This document shows, one piece after another, positions 26,533 to 34,824 of a stretch of 64,000 bases of DNA. The DNA comes from an uncultured Paludibaculum sp. (lineage in GTDB: Bacteria; Acidobacteriota; Terriglobia; Bryobacterales; Bryobacteraceae), in assembly GCF_963665245.1 (NCBI RefSeq), contig NZ_OY762267.1:1736001-1800000 (forward strand), written 5' to 3'. The stretch's first letter is position 1. Every line of letters starts with the position of its first letter. The position numbers were made by a program, and so were the translations under genes. A model generated the notes under the pieces. That model had not been told where the DNA came from and searched no databases. It worked only from the letters and a program-made list of their open reading frames with translations.

Positions 26533-27681
26533 GTGATTTCCCGCCGCCGACTCGCCTTAGCCGCCGCCCTTCCGGCCGTCATGAAAGCGCAAGCTCAATC
26601 CGAACCCAAGTACCAGGGAGCCCTCGCCAAGTTCTCCGGCCAGGTGAACAACGCCGAGTTCGACTCCCTTGAGTACTCACGCCTCCGCTACAAGGAGATG
26701 CCCCGCCGACTCAGTTTCCAGGCCTCCGACCGCAAGGCTGCCGAAGCGTGGCAGAAGAAGCTCCGTGCCAAACTCACTGACCTCGTCGGCGGCTTCCCCC
26801 AGCAGCGCACCCCGCTGCAGCCGCGCATCCTCGAAACCAGGGAGTTCCCCAGCTACACCCGCGAGACTGTCATCTTCAACTCGCGCCCCGGCCTGGAGGT
26901 CTTCGGCTATCTGATGACCCCCAAGGGCAGAACCAAGCCAATGCCCGTGGTGGTCAGCATCCCCGGCCACGGCTTCGGCGTCAACGACATCTGCGGTATC
27001 GACGACAAAGGCAACGAGCGCACCGTCAAAGGTCCCTACGCCTACGACTACGCCCTCCAGATCGTCGAGCACGGCATGGCCGCCCTCGCCATTGAGCCGC
27101 TTGGCTTCGGCTGCCGCCGTGACGCCGCCGCCCGTTCCAAGAACGGCGGAACCTCCTCCTGCCAGCCCTCCGCCGGCGCTGCCCTGCTCTACGGCGAGAC
27201 CATGATCGGCTGGCGCGTCTGGGACATCATGCGCTCCGTCGACTATCTGGAAACCCGCAAGGAATTCGACCCCAAGCGCATCGGCCTGATGGGCATCTCC
27301 GGTGGCGGCACCTGCACCGTCTTCGGCGCCGCCTTGGAGCCCCGCATCAGCGCCGCCTTCGTCAGCGGCTACCTGAACACCTTTCGCGACTCCATCATGA
27401 GCCTCTCGCACTGCATCGACAACTACGTCCCGGGCATCCTCCAATGGTGCGAGCAGTACGACGTCGCCGGCCTCATCGCCCCCCGGCCGCTGTTCTGCGA
27501 ATCCGGCGTCAAGGACCCGATCTTCCCGCTCGAGGCCTTCAAAGAGTCCTTCGCCAACGTCAGCAAGGTCTATCAGGCCTTTGGAGCCCAGGACCGCATC
27601 GGCCATGAGATCCATCCCGGAGCCCACGTCTTCTCGGGCAAACAGGGACTGCCGTTCCTCGCGCAACATCTGAAGGCCTAG
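26533..27681 (+). CDS. exported alpha/beta hydrolase, acetyl-xylan-esterase-like
   Basis: The 382-residue protein begins with a Tat-type signal (ISRRRLALAAALPAVMKAQA). The alpha/beta hydrolase core has VSIPGHGFGVNDICG (oxyanion region), GLMGISGGGTC with the nucleophilic Ser, CESGVKDPIFP (acid) and EIHPGAHVFSGKQG (His). It resembles the Abhydrolase_7/acetyl-xylan-esterase set found in many copies in Acidobacteria. It likely removes ester groups from polysaccharides outside the cytoplasm. The start is GTG 26533. The metallo-hydrolase gene follows 26 bases later on the same strand. Confidence 0.87.
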   Translation: MISRRRLALAAALPAVMKAQAQSEPKYQGALAKFSGQVNNAEFDSLEYSRLRYKEMPRRLSFQASDRKAAEAWQKKLRAKLTDLVGGFPQQRTPLQPRILETREFPSYTRETVIFNSRPGLEVFGYLMTPKGRTKPMPVVVSIPGHGFGVNDICGIDDKGNERTVKGPYAYDYALQIVEHGMAALAIEPLGFGCRRDAAARSKNGGTSSCQPSAGAALLYGETMIGWRVWDIMRSVDYLETRKEFDPKRIGLMGISGGGTCTVFGAALEPRISAAFVSGYLNTFRDSIMSLSHCIDNYVPGILQWCEQYDVAGLIAPRPLFCESGVKDPIFPLEAFKESFANVSKVYQAFGAQDRIGHEIHPGAHVFSGKQGLPFLAQHLKA

Positions 27682-27707
27682 GCCTGCGTGGTCCTATACT
27701 GAATCCC

Positions 27708-28424
27708 ATGCGGATGCTTCTCCTGACCTTCGCGGCCACGGCCGCGCTGATGGCCCAAACCCATCCCACCGTCGAATTCAAAACCAAAGCCGGGCCGCTC
27801 AAACTCACTGCCATCAAGCACGCCAGCTTCATGCTGGAAGCCGGCGGCCAGGTCGTCCACGTCGACCCCACCAGCCCGGGCGACTACACCGGGCTCCCGC
27901 AGGCTGACCTCATCCTCGTCACCGACATCCACGGCGACCATCTCGACCCCAAAGCGCTGGCCGCCGTACGCAAGTCCTCCACTAAGGTGGTGGCCCCGAA
28001 GGCCGCCGCCGAAAAACTGGAAGGCACGCAGGTCATGGCCAACGGCGAGACCACCAAGGTGGGCGCCTGGACCATCGAGGCCGTCCCGATGTACAACCTC
28101 AAGCGCGGCCCATCCGAGGGCAAGCTGTTCCACGAAAAGGGCCGCGGCAACGGCTACGTCGTCACCTACGGCGGCTTCCGGCTCTACATCTCCGGCGACA
28201 CCGAGGGCATCCCCGAGATGCGGGCCCTCAAGAACATCGATGCCGCCCTCATCTGTATGAACCTCCCCTACACCATGCCTCCGGACGAGGCAGCCGAGGC
28301 GGTCAAAGGCTTCAAACCCAAGATCGCCATTCCATACCACTACCGCGGCTCCGACCTTTCGCTCTTCGAGAAGGGTCTGGCCGGCAGCGGTGTGCAGGTC
28401 AAGCTGCTCGACTGGTATAAATGA
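27708..28424 (+). CDS. exported metallo-beta-lactamase-fold hydrolase (UlaG-like)
   Basis: The 238-residue protein has a signal peptide (MRMLLLTFAATAALMAQ) and a Lactamase_B_3 fold: IKHASFMLEAGGQVVHVDP, the metal motif TDIHGDHLD (HxxDH form), YISGDTEGIPE and IPYHYRGSD. It resembles UlaG-type hydrolases that act on phosphodiester or lactone bonds, but the signal peptide implies a periplasmic substrate. It follows the esterase gene closely and ends ahead of a promoter for the aldolase gene. Function is inferred from the family only. Confidence 0.88.
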   Translation: MRMLLLTFAATAALMAQTHPTVEFKTKAGPLKLTAIKHASFMLEAGGQVVHVDPTSPGDYTGLPQADLILVTDIHGDHLDPKALAAVRKSSTKVVAPKAAAEKLEGTQVMANGETTKVGAWTIEAVPMYNLKRGPSEGKLFHEKGRGNGYVVTYGGFRLYISGDTEGIPEMRALKNIDAALICMNLPYTMPPDEAAEAVKGFKPKIAIPYHYRGSDLSLFEKGLAGSGVQVKLLDWYK

Positions 28425-28468
28425 GCTTCTCTCGGGTCTGGCGGCCCCTCCAAAGCAGGGAAAACCCG

Positions 28469-28498
28469 CTGACTGCCGCCATCCGTGTGTAGTAAAAT
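28469..28498 (+). promoter_or_regulatory. sigma-70-like promoter of the class II aldolase gene
   Basis: CTGACT (28469-28474) and TAAAAT (28493-28498) are separated by 18 bases. They match the -35 and -10 consensus at four and five of six positions. A start near 28505 leaves about 44 bases of leader, with AAGGAGA seven bases before the ATG. Confidence 0.5.
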
Positions 28499-28548
28499 AA
28501 ACTTGAAAACAGGATTCATAGGTCCTAATTCGGCCCAAGGAGATTTAC

Positions 28549-29577
28549 ATGGCTCTCGTTTCAATGCGTCAGCTGCTCGACGAAGCGGCAAAGGGCGGCT
28601 ACGGCATCGGCGCCTTTAACGTCAACAACATGGAGCAGATTCAGTCCATCATGGAGGCGGCTCGCGAAACGAAGTCGCCCGTGATCGTGCAGGCTTCCCG
28701 CGGCGCCCGCGCCTACTCCCAGGATCGGTTTTTGTATCACCTGATGCTGGCCGCGACCGAAATCTATCCCGAGATCCCGACCGTTCTCCACCTCGACCAC
28801 GGCAACAGCCCCGCCACCTGCATTTCCGCCATCGACATGGGCTTCACGTCCGTCATGATGGACGGCTCGCTGATGGAAGACGGCAAGACCCCCTCTTCGT
28901 TCGAGCACAACGTTGCGGTGACCAAGGAAGTCGTTGAGTACGCCCACGCCCGCGGCGTTACGGTGGAAGCCGAAATCGGCTGCCTCGGCGGCATTGAAGA
29001 CGGCCACGGCTCCGGCGGCAGCGGTCTCGATCACGTCACCGATCCGGCTCAGGCGGAAGATTTCGTCAAGGCCACCGGTTGCGACGCGCTCGCCATTGCC
29101 ATCGGCACTTCCCACGGCGCCTACAAGTTCACACGCAAGCCCGACGGCGACGTCCTCAAGATGGACATCCTCATCGAGATCCACAAGCGTCTGCCCACCA
29201 CCCACCTGGTGATGCACGGCTCCTCGTCTGTCCCGAAGGAACTCATCGACATCATCAATCAGTACGGCGGCAAGATGAAGACCACCTTCGGCGTCCCCGT
29301 CGAAGAGATCCAGCTCGGCATCAAGAACGGCGTCCGCAAGGTCAACGTCGACACCGACAACCGCCTCGCCATCACCGGCGCCATCCGCAAGGTCTTCATC
29401 GAGACCCCCGAGAAGTTCGACCCCCGCGACTACCTGAAGCCCGCGCGTGCGGCCATGCAGAAGGTTGTGGCGGAGCGCATGGTCCAGTTCGGTCAGGCCG
29501 GTCACGCTGGCGACTACACGCCGAAGCCGCTCTCCGAGATGGCCGAGATGTACAAGAAGCAGCTCGTCAACGCCTAA
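28549..29577 (+). CDS. fba: fructose-bisphosphate aldolase, class II
   Basis: The 342-residue zinc aldolase interconverts fructose 1,6-bisphosphate with DHAP and glyceraldehyde 3-phosphate in glycolysis and gluconeogenesis. Metal and substrate sites are visible in [73 protein letters not shown] and [14 protein letters not shown]. It is full length for this subgroup. A good AAGGAGA site and its own promoter and terminator indicate a monocistronic unit. Confidence 0.96.
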   Translation: MALVSMRQLLDEAAKGGYGIGAFNVNNMEQIQSIMEAARETKSPVIVQASRGARAYSQDRFLYHLMLAATEIYPEIPTVLHLDHGNSPATCISAIDMGFTSVMMDGSLMEDGKTPSSFEHNVAVTKEVVEYAHARGVTVEAEIGCLGGIEDGHGSGGSGLDHVTDPAQAEDFVKATGCDALAIAIGTSHGAYKFTRKPDGDVLKMDILIEIHKRLPTTHLVMHGSSSVPKELIDIINQYGGKMKTTFGVPVEEIQLGIKNGVRKVNVDTDNRLAITGAIRKVFIETPEKFDPRDYLKPARAAMQKVVAERMVQFGQAGHAGDYTPKPLSEMAEMYKKQLVNA

Positions 29578-29607
29578 CCGGCACGCAAGCGGCACACCAT
29601 AACAAAA

Positions 29608-29636
29608 GGGGCGCGGAACCATCCGCGCCCCTTTTT
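29608..29636 (+). terminator. intrinsic terminator (probably bidirectional)
   Basis: GGGGCGCGGA and TCCGCGCCCC form a 10-bp stem around ACCA, followed by TTTTT. On the other strand the hairpin is followed by CTTTTG, so it may also end the convergent ribBA transcript. Confidence 0.9.
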
Positions 29637-29655
29637 CTATCTCCGGGAACCCGCC

Positions 29656-30789
29656 CTACACAGGCAGTTGTTCCACAATTTCGATATTAAACCCTTCCAG
29701 ACCAACCACTTTGCGCGGATGATTGGTGAGTAGCCGGATCTTTTTCAACCCCAGGTCCGCCAGGATCTGCGCGCCGAAACCGGTCTCGTGCTGCAACAGC
29801 TTCTGGCCCGCCGGCGTTGCGTAGTGCGTGTACGCACGTGTATGCGAGACCAGCCGGGGCAGCCCACCCGCCGGGTCCGGATCGATCTGCCGGATCCCTG
29901 GCCCCGTCTGGTGCAGGTACACCAGCACGCCCGCCCCTTCGGCCACAATCCGCTCCAGCGACGCCCGCAGAATCCGGTGGCAGTCGCACTCCGTGGAATG
30001 GAAGACATCGCCGTACGTGCACCGCGAATGCATCCGCACCAGCGCCGACGCCCCCTTCTCCGGCTCGCCATAGACCAGCGCCAGATGCGTCTCCGGGTCG
30101 ATGGTGGACGCATAGGAGATGCTGCGGAACTGCCCCAGATCCATCTTGAGGGTACCCTCGGCACTCCGCCGCATAATCCGCTCGTGCTCCAGGCGGTAGC
30201 GGATCAGGTCCGCCACCGAGATCAGCAGCAGACCGTGCTTCTTGCAGAACTCCACCAGTTGCGGCACGCGCGACATGGTGCCGTCCTCGTTCATGACTTC
30301 GCAGATCACGCCGCCCGGACGCATGCCGGCCAACCGCGCCAGATCCACCGCCGCCTCGGTCTGCCCGGAACGAACCAACACGCCACCTTCGCGCGCGCGC
30401 AGCGGGAACATGTGACCCGGTCGGGCCAGGTCCGCCGGCCGCGAATTCGGGTCGATGGCCACCTGAATGGTCCGGGCCCGGTCGGCCGCCGAGATGCCGG
30501 TGCTCACTCCTTCGGCTGCGTCAATCGCCTCGCAAAACGCCGTACCGAACTGCGACGTGTTGCGCTGCGACATCATCGGCAGCGCCAGACGGTCGCAGAT
30601 CTCCGGGGCCAGGGACAGGCACACCAGCCCTCGTCCGTAGACCGCCATGAAATTGATCGCTTCGGCCGTGGCAAACTCCGCGGCTAGTGTTATATCGCCC
30701 TCGTTCTCTCGATCTTCGTCATCGACGACAACCAGCATGCGGCCTTGGCGAAAGGCTTCCAAGGCCTGCGGAATCGTGGCAAAAGGCAT
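29656..30789 (-). CDS. RibBA-like: DHBP synthase fused to a degenerate GTP cyclohydrolase II domain
   Basis: The 377-residue protein has an N-terminal 3,4-dihydroxy-2-butanone-4-phosphate synthase ([56 protein letters not shown]) that looks intact. The C-terminal GTP cyclohydrolase II-like half (about 210-377) keeps the zinc cysteines ([19 protein letters not shown]) and LLTNHP. However, the family's QEGRxIGL reads HQTGPGIRQ, and the nucleophile region usually written ADxRDYG reads LLQHETG. Catalytic Arg and Asp are therefore absent and this half may be non-catalytic, as in RibBX variants. ATG 30789 has AGAGGAAG upstream. Confidence 0.88.
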   Translation of the reverse strand: MPFATIPQALEAFRQGRMLVVVDDEDRENEGDITLAAEFATAEAINFMAVYGRGLVCLSLAPEICDRLALPMMSQRNTSQFGTAFCEAIDAAEGVSTGISAADRARTIQVAIDPNSRPADLARPGHMFPLRAREGGVLVRSGQTEAAVDLARLAGMRPGGVICEVMNEDGTMSRVPQLVEFCKKHGLLLISVADLIRYRLEHERIMRRSAEGTLKMDLGQFRSISYASTIDPETHLALVYGEPEKGASALVRMHSRCTYGDVFHSTECDCHRILRASLERIVAEGAGVLVYLHQTGPGIRQIDPDPAGGLPRLVSHTRAYTHYATPAGQKLLQHETGFGAQILADLGLKKIRLLTNHPRKVVGLEGFNIEIVEQLPV

Positions 30790-30947
30790 AAGGTTCTTCC
30801 TCTCCATTATGAGCGAAGTGCGGCCGCGCGCCCCAGACGAATGCTGGCTATGTAAGGTCCGTTAAAATCAGACTACAGGATCAATTTAGCGGGATCCCAC
30901 CGCCGGTGGCGGGTGTATACTTGGGCCGTCTCAAGGAGACTTATGCC

Positions 30948-32282
30948 ATGTTCGCTGAAGGAAATCCCGAAGTCTTAGTCGTGGGCGCCGGCCCCGTTGG
31001 ACTGTTTGCGGCTCTGCATCTGGCCAAACAAGGCATTACCGTAGAGATTGTCGATTCCGGCGTATGGGCCTGCAAACACAGCTACGCCCTGGCGCTCTAC
31101 CCCCAGACGCTCAACCTCCTCCGGGAAGTGGGCGTTCTCGACCGGCTCATGAGCAACGCCTATCCTGTCAGAAACCTCGCGTTGTGCGACCGCAACGGGA
31201 CTCGCGCCCGCGTCCGGTTGGGCGATGCCAGTGATCCTCTCGGCTGCCTGGCCGTGGTCCGCCAGGACGTGATCGAGGACATGCTGGAGCATGCACTGCG
31301 TGAAGCCGGGGTCGCCGTCCATTGGCGCCACGATATCTCCGCCCTGCAACCCGCGGCCGATCATGTCACGGCGACGGTCGACCGCCTGGAAAAGGAGTCC
31401 CGAGGTTATGTCGTCGCCCACACCGAGTGGGTGGTGGGGCGCCGCTGGGACCTGCAGACGCCGTTCGTGCTCGGCGCCGACGGGTACAACTCGCGGGTCC
31501 GCCGCACCCTTAATATTGAGTACCCCGAAGTCGCCCCCGCTCAATACTATGCGGTCTTCGAATTCGAGACCGACGCCAAACTGGGCGACGAGGCCCACAT
31601 CGTCTTCGGGCCCGGCACCAGTGATGTCCTGTGGCCGCTGCCGGGCAACCTGTGCCGCTGGAGCTTCCAGCTCACCGATTACCACGACTCCGTCGCCGAG
31701 GAGATGAAGGACCGCCTGCTGCGCTCCGGCTTCGGCTACTTCCCCACTGAGCGGCCCAAGGACCGCAACGAGGGCTCAGAGAACAAATACCCCGCGGTCC
31801 TGGATGAGAAACACCTGACCGACCTGATCGCCGCCCGCGCCACGTGGTTCCATGGCTCCATCGAGAAGATCCACTGGCGCACCGTCGTACGGTTTGAACA
31901 CCGCCTCGCCGCCAGCTTTGGCCAGCACCGCACCTGGCTGGCCGGCGATGCCGCCCATCTCGCCGGCCCCGTGGCCGTCCAAAGCATGAATATCGGACTC
32001 TTTGAAGCCCACGAGTTCTCCAACCTCATCGCCGGCATCCTGCGCGGCCGGGGCACACTGGCCGACCTCGACGCCTGCGGCGACCGCTGGCACGCGGAGT
32101 GGCGGCGCCTGCAGGGCCTCGAAGCCCCGTTGCAGGCAGTGGCCGAAACGGATCCCTGGATCGCCGAACATGCCGTCGACCTCCCCGGCTGCCTGCCCGG
32201 CTTCGGCGCCGAAGTCGCACAACTGGCCGCCCAGATCGGCCTCGTCTCACCACCGGTCCACAGTAAAACTGCGGTACCTTAA
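30948..32282 (+). CDS. FAD-dependent monooxygenase (PHBH/UbiH-like fold)
   Basis: The 444-residue flavoprotein starts with EVLVVGAGPVGLFAALHLAK (FAD GxGxxG motif). It has the NAD(P)H/FAD motif VLGADGYNSRVRRTL and the ribityl-binding TWLAGDAAHLAGPVAVQSMN of the FAD_binding_3 family. These enzymes hydroxylate aromatic or polyketide-like substrates with O2 and NAD(P)H. ATG 30948 is chosen because AAGGAGA lies ten bases ahead. It is divergent from the RibBA-like gene, whose pathway would supply its flavin, though the link may be coincidental. Substrate unknown. Confidence 0.9.
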   Translation: MFAEGNPEVLVVGAGPVGLFAALHLAKQGITVEIVDSGVWACKHSYALALYPQTLNLLREVGVLDRLMSNAYPVRNLALCDRNGTRARVRLGDASDPLGCLAVVRQDVIEDMLEHALREAGVAVHWRHDISALQPAADHVTATVDRLEKESRGYVVAHTEWVVGRRWDLQTPFVLGADGYNSRVRRTLNIEYPEVAPAQYYAVFEFETDAKLGDEAHIVFGPGTSDVLWPLPGNLCRWSFQLTDYHDSVAEEMKDRLLRSGFGYFPTERPKDRNEGSENKYPAVLDEKHLTDLIAARATWFHGSIEKIHWRTVVRFEHRLAASFGQHRTWLAGDAAHLAGPVAVQSMNIGLFEAHEFSNLIAGILRGRGTLADLDACGDRWHAEWRRLQGLEAPLQAVAETDPWIAEHAVDLPGCLPGFGAEVAQLAAQIGLVSPPVHSKTAVP

Positions 32283-32321
32283 TACATCGGTTTAGAAGTT
32301 CGCACACGTATCGGCGATAAT

Positions 32322-32395
32322 CTCTCAGCGATCAGCACTCAGCAATCAGCCCGCGCTGGTGTAGCTGGCGGCTGAGAGCTGATCACTGACGGCTG
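32322..32395. repeat. REP-like cluster of TCAGC/GCTGA motifs
   Basis: Four TCAGC-type motifs (CTCAGCGATCAGCACTCAGC, then AATCAGC) are followed after about 20 bases by the inverse set (GCTGAGAGCTGATCACTGAC). They can fold into an imperfect hairpin. It fills the space between the monooxygenase and phosphatase genes and looks like a dispersed extragenic palindromic repeat. Confidence 0.5.
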
Positions 32396-34824
32396 TGTCG
32401 CAAATACATCACCATAGTTCCGAACGTGAGTACTTAGGCGGTATGTCAATTGCCGGTAGCCTAGTGCGGTTGGTCGTGATTGCCGCGCTCAGCTACCAGC
32501 TCGGCCATACTTTCGACTCGGTCCGGTCCTACTTCGGTGGAGCCGCCCGGCCCTTCGAATTCGACTTCGGTACGTGCCGAGTCGCCTCGGTCATTCCCGA
32601 AGCCGGGCAAGCCGGCATCCACCCGGGTGACACCATCACCTCGCTGGACGGCCGCCCGTTCGTCCGCAACTCGCAGCTCGACGAATACCTGCGGTCGGTC
32701 GAACGGGGCCAGACATTGCGGGTCGCCTACATCCGGTCGGACGGCCTCCCGCGGGAGACCTCATTCCGTTTGCCGGCGGCGGGCGATCTCAATCCTTCCT
32801 GGACCGACACCCTGTCCGCCCTGTTCACGCGCGTCGCCACCCGCTGGTTCTGCCTGTGCCTGGGCCTGTTCGTTGTTGTCATGCGGCCATCCGACCCGCT
32901 AGCCTGGCTGGTGCTGGCGATGATGCTCAGCTTCAGCAGCCTTGCCGCGGGTGCCAGCAATGTCGCCGCCGGCTGGCCACAGCCTTTCAAGGCGATGGGC
33001 GTCGGGTATGCCAACTTCCTCCAGCGTAGCTGGCCACTGTGGATGCTCCTGTTCGGCATCTATTTTCCTGACCCTGGACGCAAGCCCAAGTACATCGCGT
33101 GGACGCGCTGGGCCCTCGGCCTGCCCATTGTGACCTTCGCTCTCACCAACGCCATCCTGCAGGCTTGCGAGAGCTCCGGCGTCGCGTTGGGCGGTGGTTG
33201 GAGTACCGCCGTCGAATCGGCCAGCCAGCCGGTTTCGCTCATGGGCTTCTGTGCCATCGGCCTGTTCTTCTACTCCCTCCAGTTCAAGCGCTATTCCGAA
33301 CCGGACCCCGACGCCCGGCGGCGCCTGAAGCTACTCTTCTGGGGTTCGAACATCAGCCTCTCGCCCAGCTTCGCACTCATCATCTACACCTCCGCCGCCC
33401 ACGTCCCCGTCGGGGAAGTGCCACCCCTCCTTCTGGCCGCGGTGCTCCTGCTGCTGTTCCTCTTTCCCGCCACACTGGCCTATGTCCTCGTGGTGGAGCG
33501 AGCCATGGATCTGCGCGTCGTCCTGCGCCAGGGCCTGCAGTACGCCCTGGCTCAGCGAGCCATGCGGATTCTGGTTGGCCTTCTCGTGATGGGTGTGATC
33601 TATCTCACCGTGGAGACCCTGAACAGTCCCAATGTCCGGCGGCCCATGCGCCTGCAAGCCATTGCGATGTGCGCCGCCGGCATCATCCTGCTGCAGCGCG
33701 GCTCGGGCAAGGCCAGGGAGTGGATTGACCGCCGCTTCTTCCGTGAGCAGGTGGAAACCGAGCAGGTACTGGTGCAGCTCGGCGAGGAGGTGCGCCGCAT
33801 TACAGACCCCGCCGAACTGAAAACGGTGGTCTGCCAGCGCATCTCGGAATCACTGCATGTTGAGCGCGTCCAGATCACCGCCAACGGCCCTGGCGGCGAT
33901 CACGAAATCGCGTTCCCGCTGTCGGTAGGCGCCAACCACCTCGGGCACCTCGTTCTAGGCCCCAAACTGAGTGAGGAGCCCTACTCCGGCCGGGACCGCG
34001 GCATGCTCCAGACCGTCGCCAGCCAGACCGCCGTTGCCTTGGAGAACGCACGCCTCACCACGGCAGTCGCCCAGGAAGCCGCGCAGCGCGAGCGCCTGCA
34101 CCGCGAACTGGAGATCGCCCGCGACGTGCAGGAGCGCCTCTTCCCGCACCACCCTCCGGCAGTTGATGGGCTTCAGTACGCCGGACGCTGCCGTCCGGCC
34201 CAATCCATCGGCGGTGACTACTACGACTTCTTCCTCACGTCCGAAGGCCGTCTCATCGTGGCCCTGGGCGACATCTGCGGCAAAGGCGTGCCGGCGGCGC
34301 TCCTGATGGCGAGCCTTCAGGCGTCACTGCGCGGACTCTGCGCCGGCGGAGTCAACGACCTGGGCGAGATCATGGGGCACCTCAACCGCCTGGTCTTCGA
34401 CGCCACACCCCGCAACCGCTTCGCGACCCTCTGGTGCGGGGTCTACGATCCGCGGACGAGGATCCTCCGCCACTCCAGCGCTGGCCAGGGCGACGCCCTT
34501 GTGTTGCGGGCGTCCGGCAGCCGGGAACGCGCCGGCGCTCGTGGCCGCGCTCTCGGGCTCACGCGCGTCGCCCACTACACCTGCGGAGAAGCACAACTGG
34601 AGCCCGGCGACCTGCTGGCCATTTGCTCCGACGGTGTCACCGAGGCCCACAATCCGGCCGGCGAGGAGTTCGGCGACGAACGCTGGGAGCAGACCCTTCT
34701 ATCCGCGGCGGACCTTCCGCCCGCAGGGTTGCTGGAGCGGACCTTTGCTCAAGTCGACCACTTCGCGGCCGGCGCCGAGCAGCACGACGACATCACCGTA
34801 GTGGCGTTGCGGGTCCAATCGTGA
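32395..34824 (+). CDS. PDZ - membrane - GAF - SpoIIE-type PP2C phosphatase
   Basis: The product has up to 809 residues. Next to a membrane anchor comes a PDZ-like domain (about 55-125, GTCRVASVIPEAGQAGIHPG then DTITSLDGRPF), then a block of hydrophobic helices (about 140-440), a GAF domain (about 460-560) and a C-terminal PP2C/SpoIIE phosphatase (IGGDYYDFF, VALGDICGKGVPAALLMASL, ICSDGVTEAHNPAGEEFGDE, QHDDITVVALRV). Such proteins dephosphorylate anti-sigma antagonists or similar Ser/Thr-phosphorylated partners in response to an envelope signal. The start is uncertain: GTG 32395 or ATG 32443. The 3' end overlaps the convergent gene by 32 bases. Confidence 0.88.
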   Translation: MSQIHHHSSEREYLGGMSIAGSLVRLVVIAALSYQLGHTFDSVRSYFGGAARPFEFDFGTCRVASVIPEAGQAGIHPGDTITSLDGRPFVRNSQLDEYLRSVERGQTLRVAYIRSDGLPRETSFRLPAAGDLNPSWTDTLSALFTRVATRWFCLCLGLFVVVMRPSDPLAWLVLAMMLSFSSLAAGASNVAAGWPQPFKAMGVGYANFLQRSWPLWMLLFGIYFPDPGRKPKYIAWTRWALGLPIVTFALTNAILQACESSGVALGGGWSTAVESASQPVSLMGFCAIGLFFYSLQFKRYSEPDPDARRRLKLLFWGSNISLSPSFALIIYTSAAHVPVGEVPPLLLAAVLLLLFLFPATLAYVLVVERAMDLRVVLRQGLQYALAQRAMRILVGLLVMGVIYLTVETLNSPNVRRPMRLQAIAMCAAGIILLQRGSGKAREWIDRRFFREQVETEQVLVQLGEEVRRITDPAELKTVVCQRISESLHVERVQITANGPGGDHEIAFPLSVGANHLGHLVLGPKLSEEPYSGRDRGMLQTVASQTAVALENARLTTAVAQEAAQRERLHRELEIARDVQERLFPHHPPAVDGLQYAGRCRPAQSIGGDYYDFFLTSEGRLIVALGDICGKGVPAALLMASLQASLRGLCAGGVNDLGEIMGHLNRLVFDATPRNRFATLWCGVYDPRTRILRHSSAGQGDALVLRASGSRERAGARGRALGLTRVAHYTCGEAQLEPGDLLAICSDGVTEAHNPAGEEFGDERWEQTLLSAADLPPAGLLERTFAQVDHFAAGAEQHDDITVVALRVQS

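Noticed and set aside
30790..30947. FMN riboswitch ahead of the RibBA-like gene
   Set aside because: The short divergent leader contains none of the conserved RFN-element segments; only a plain ribosome binding site is visible.
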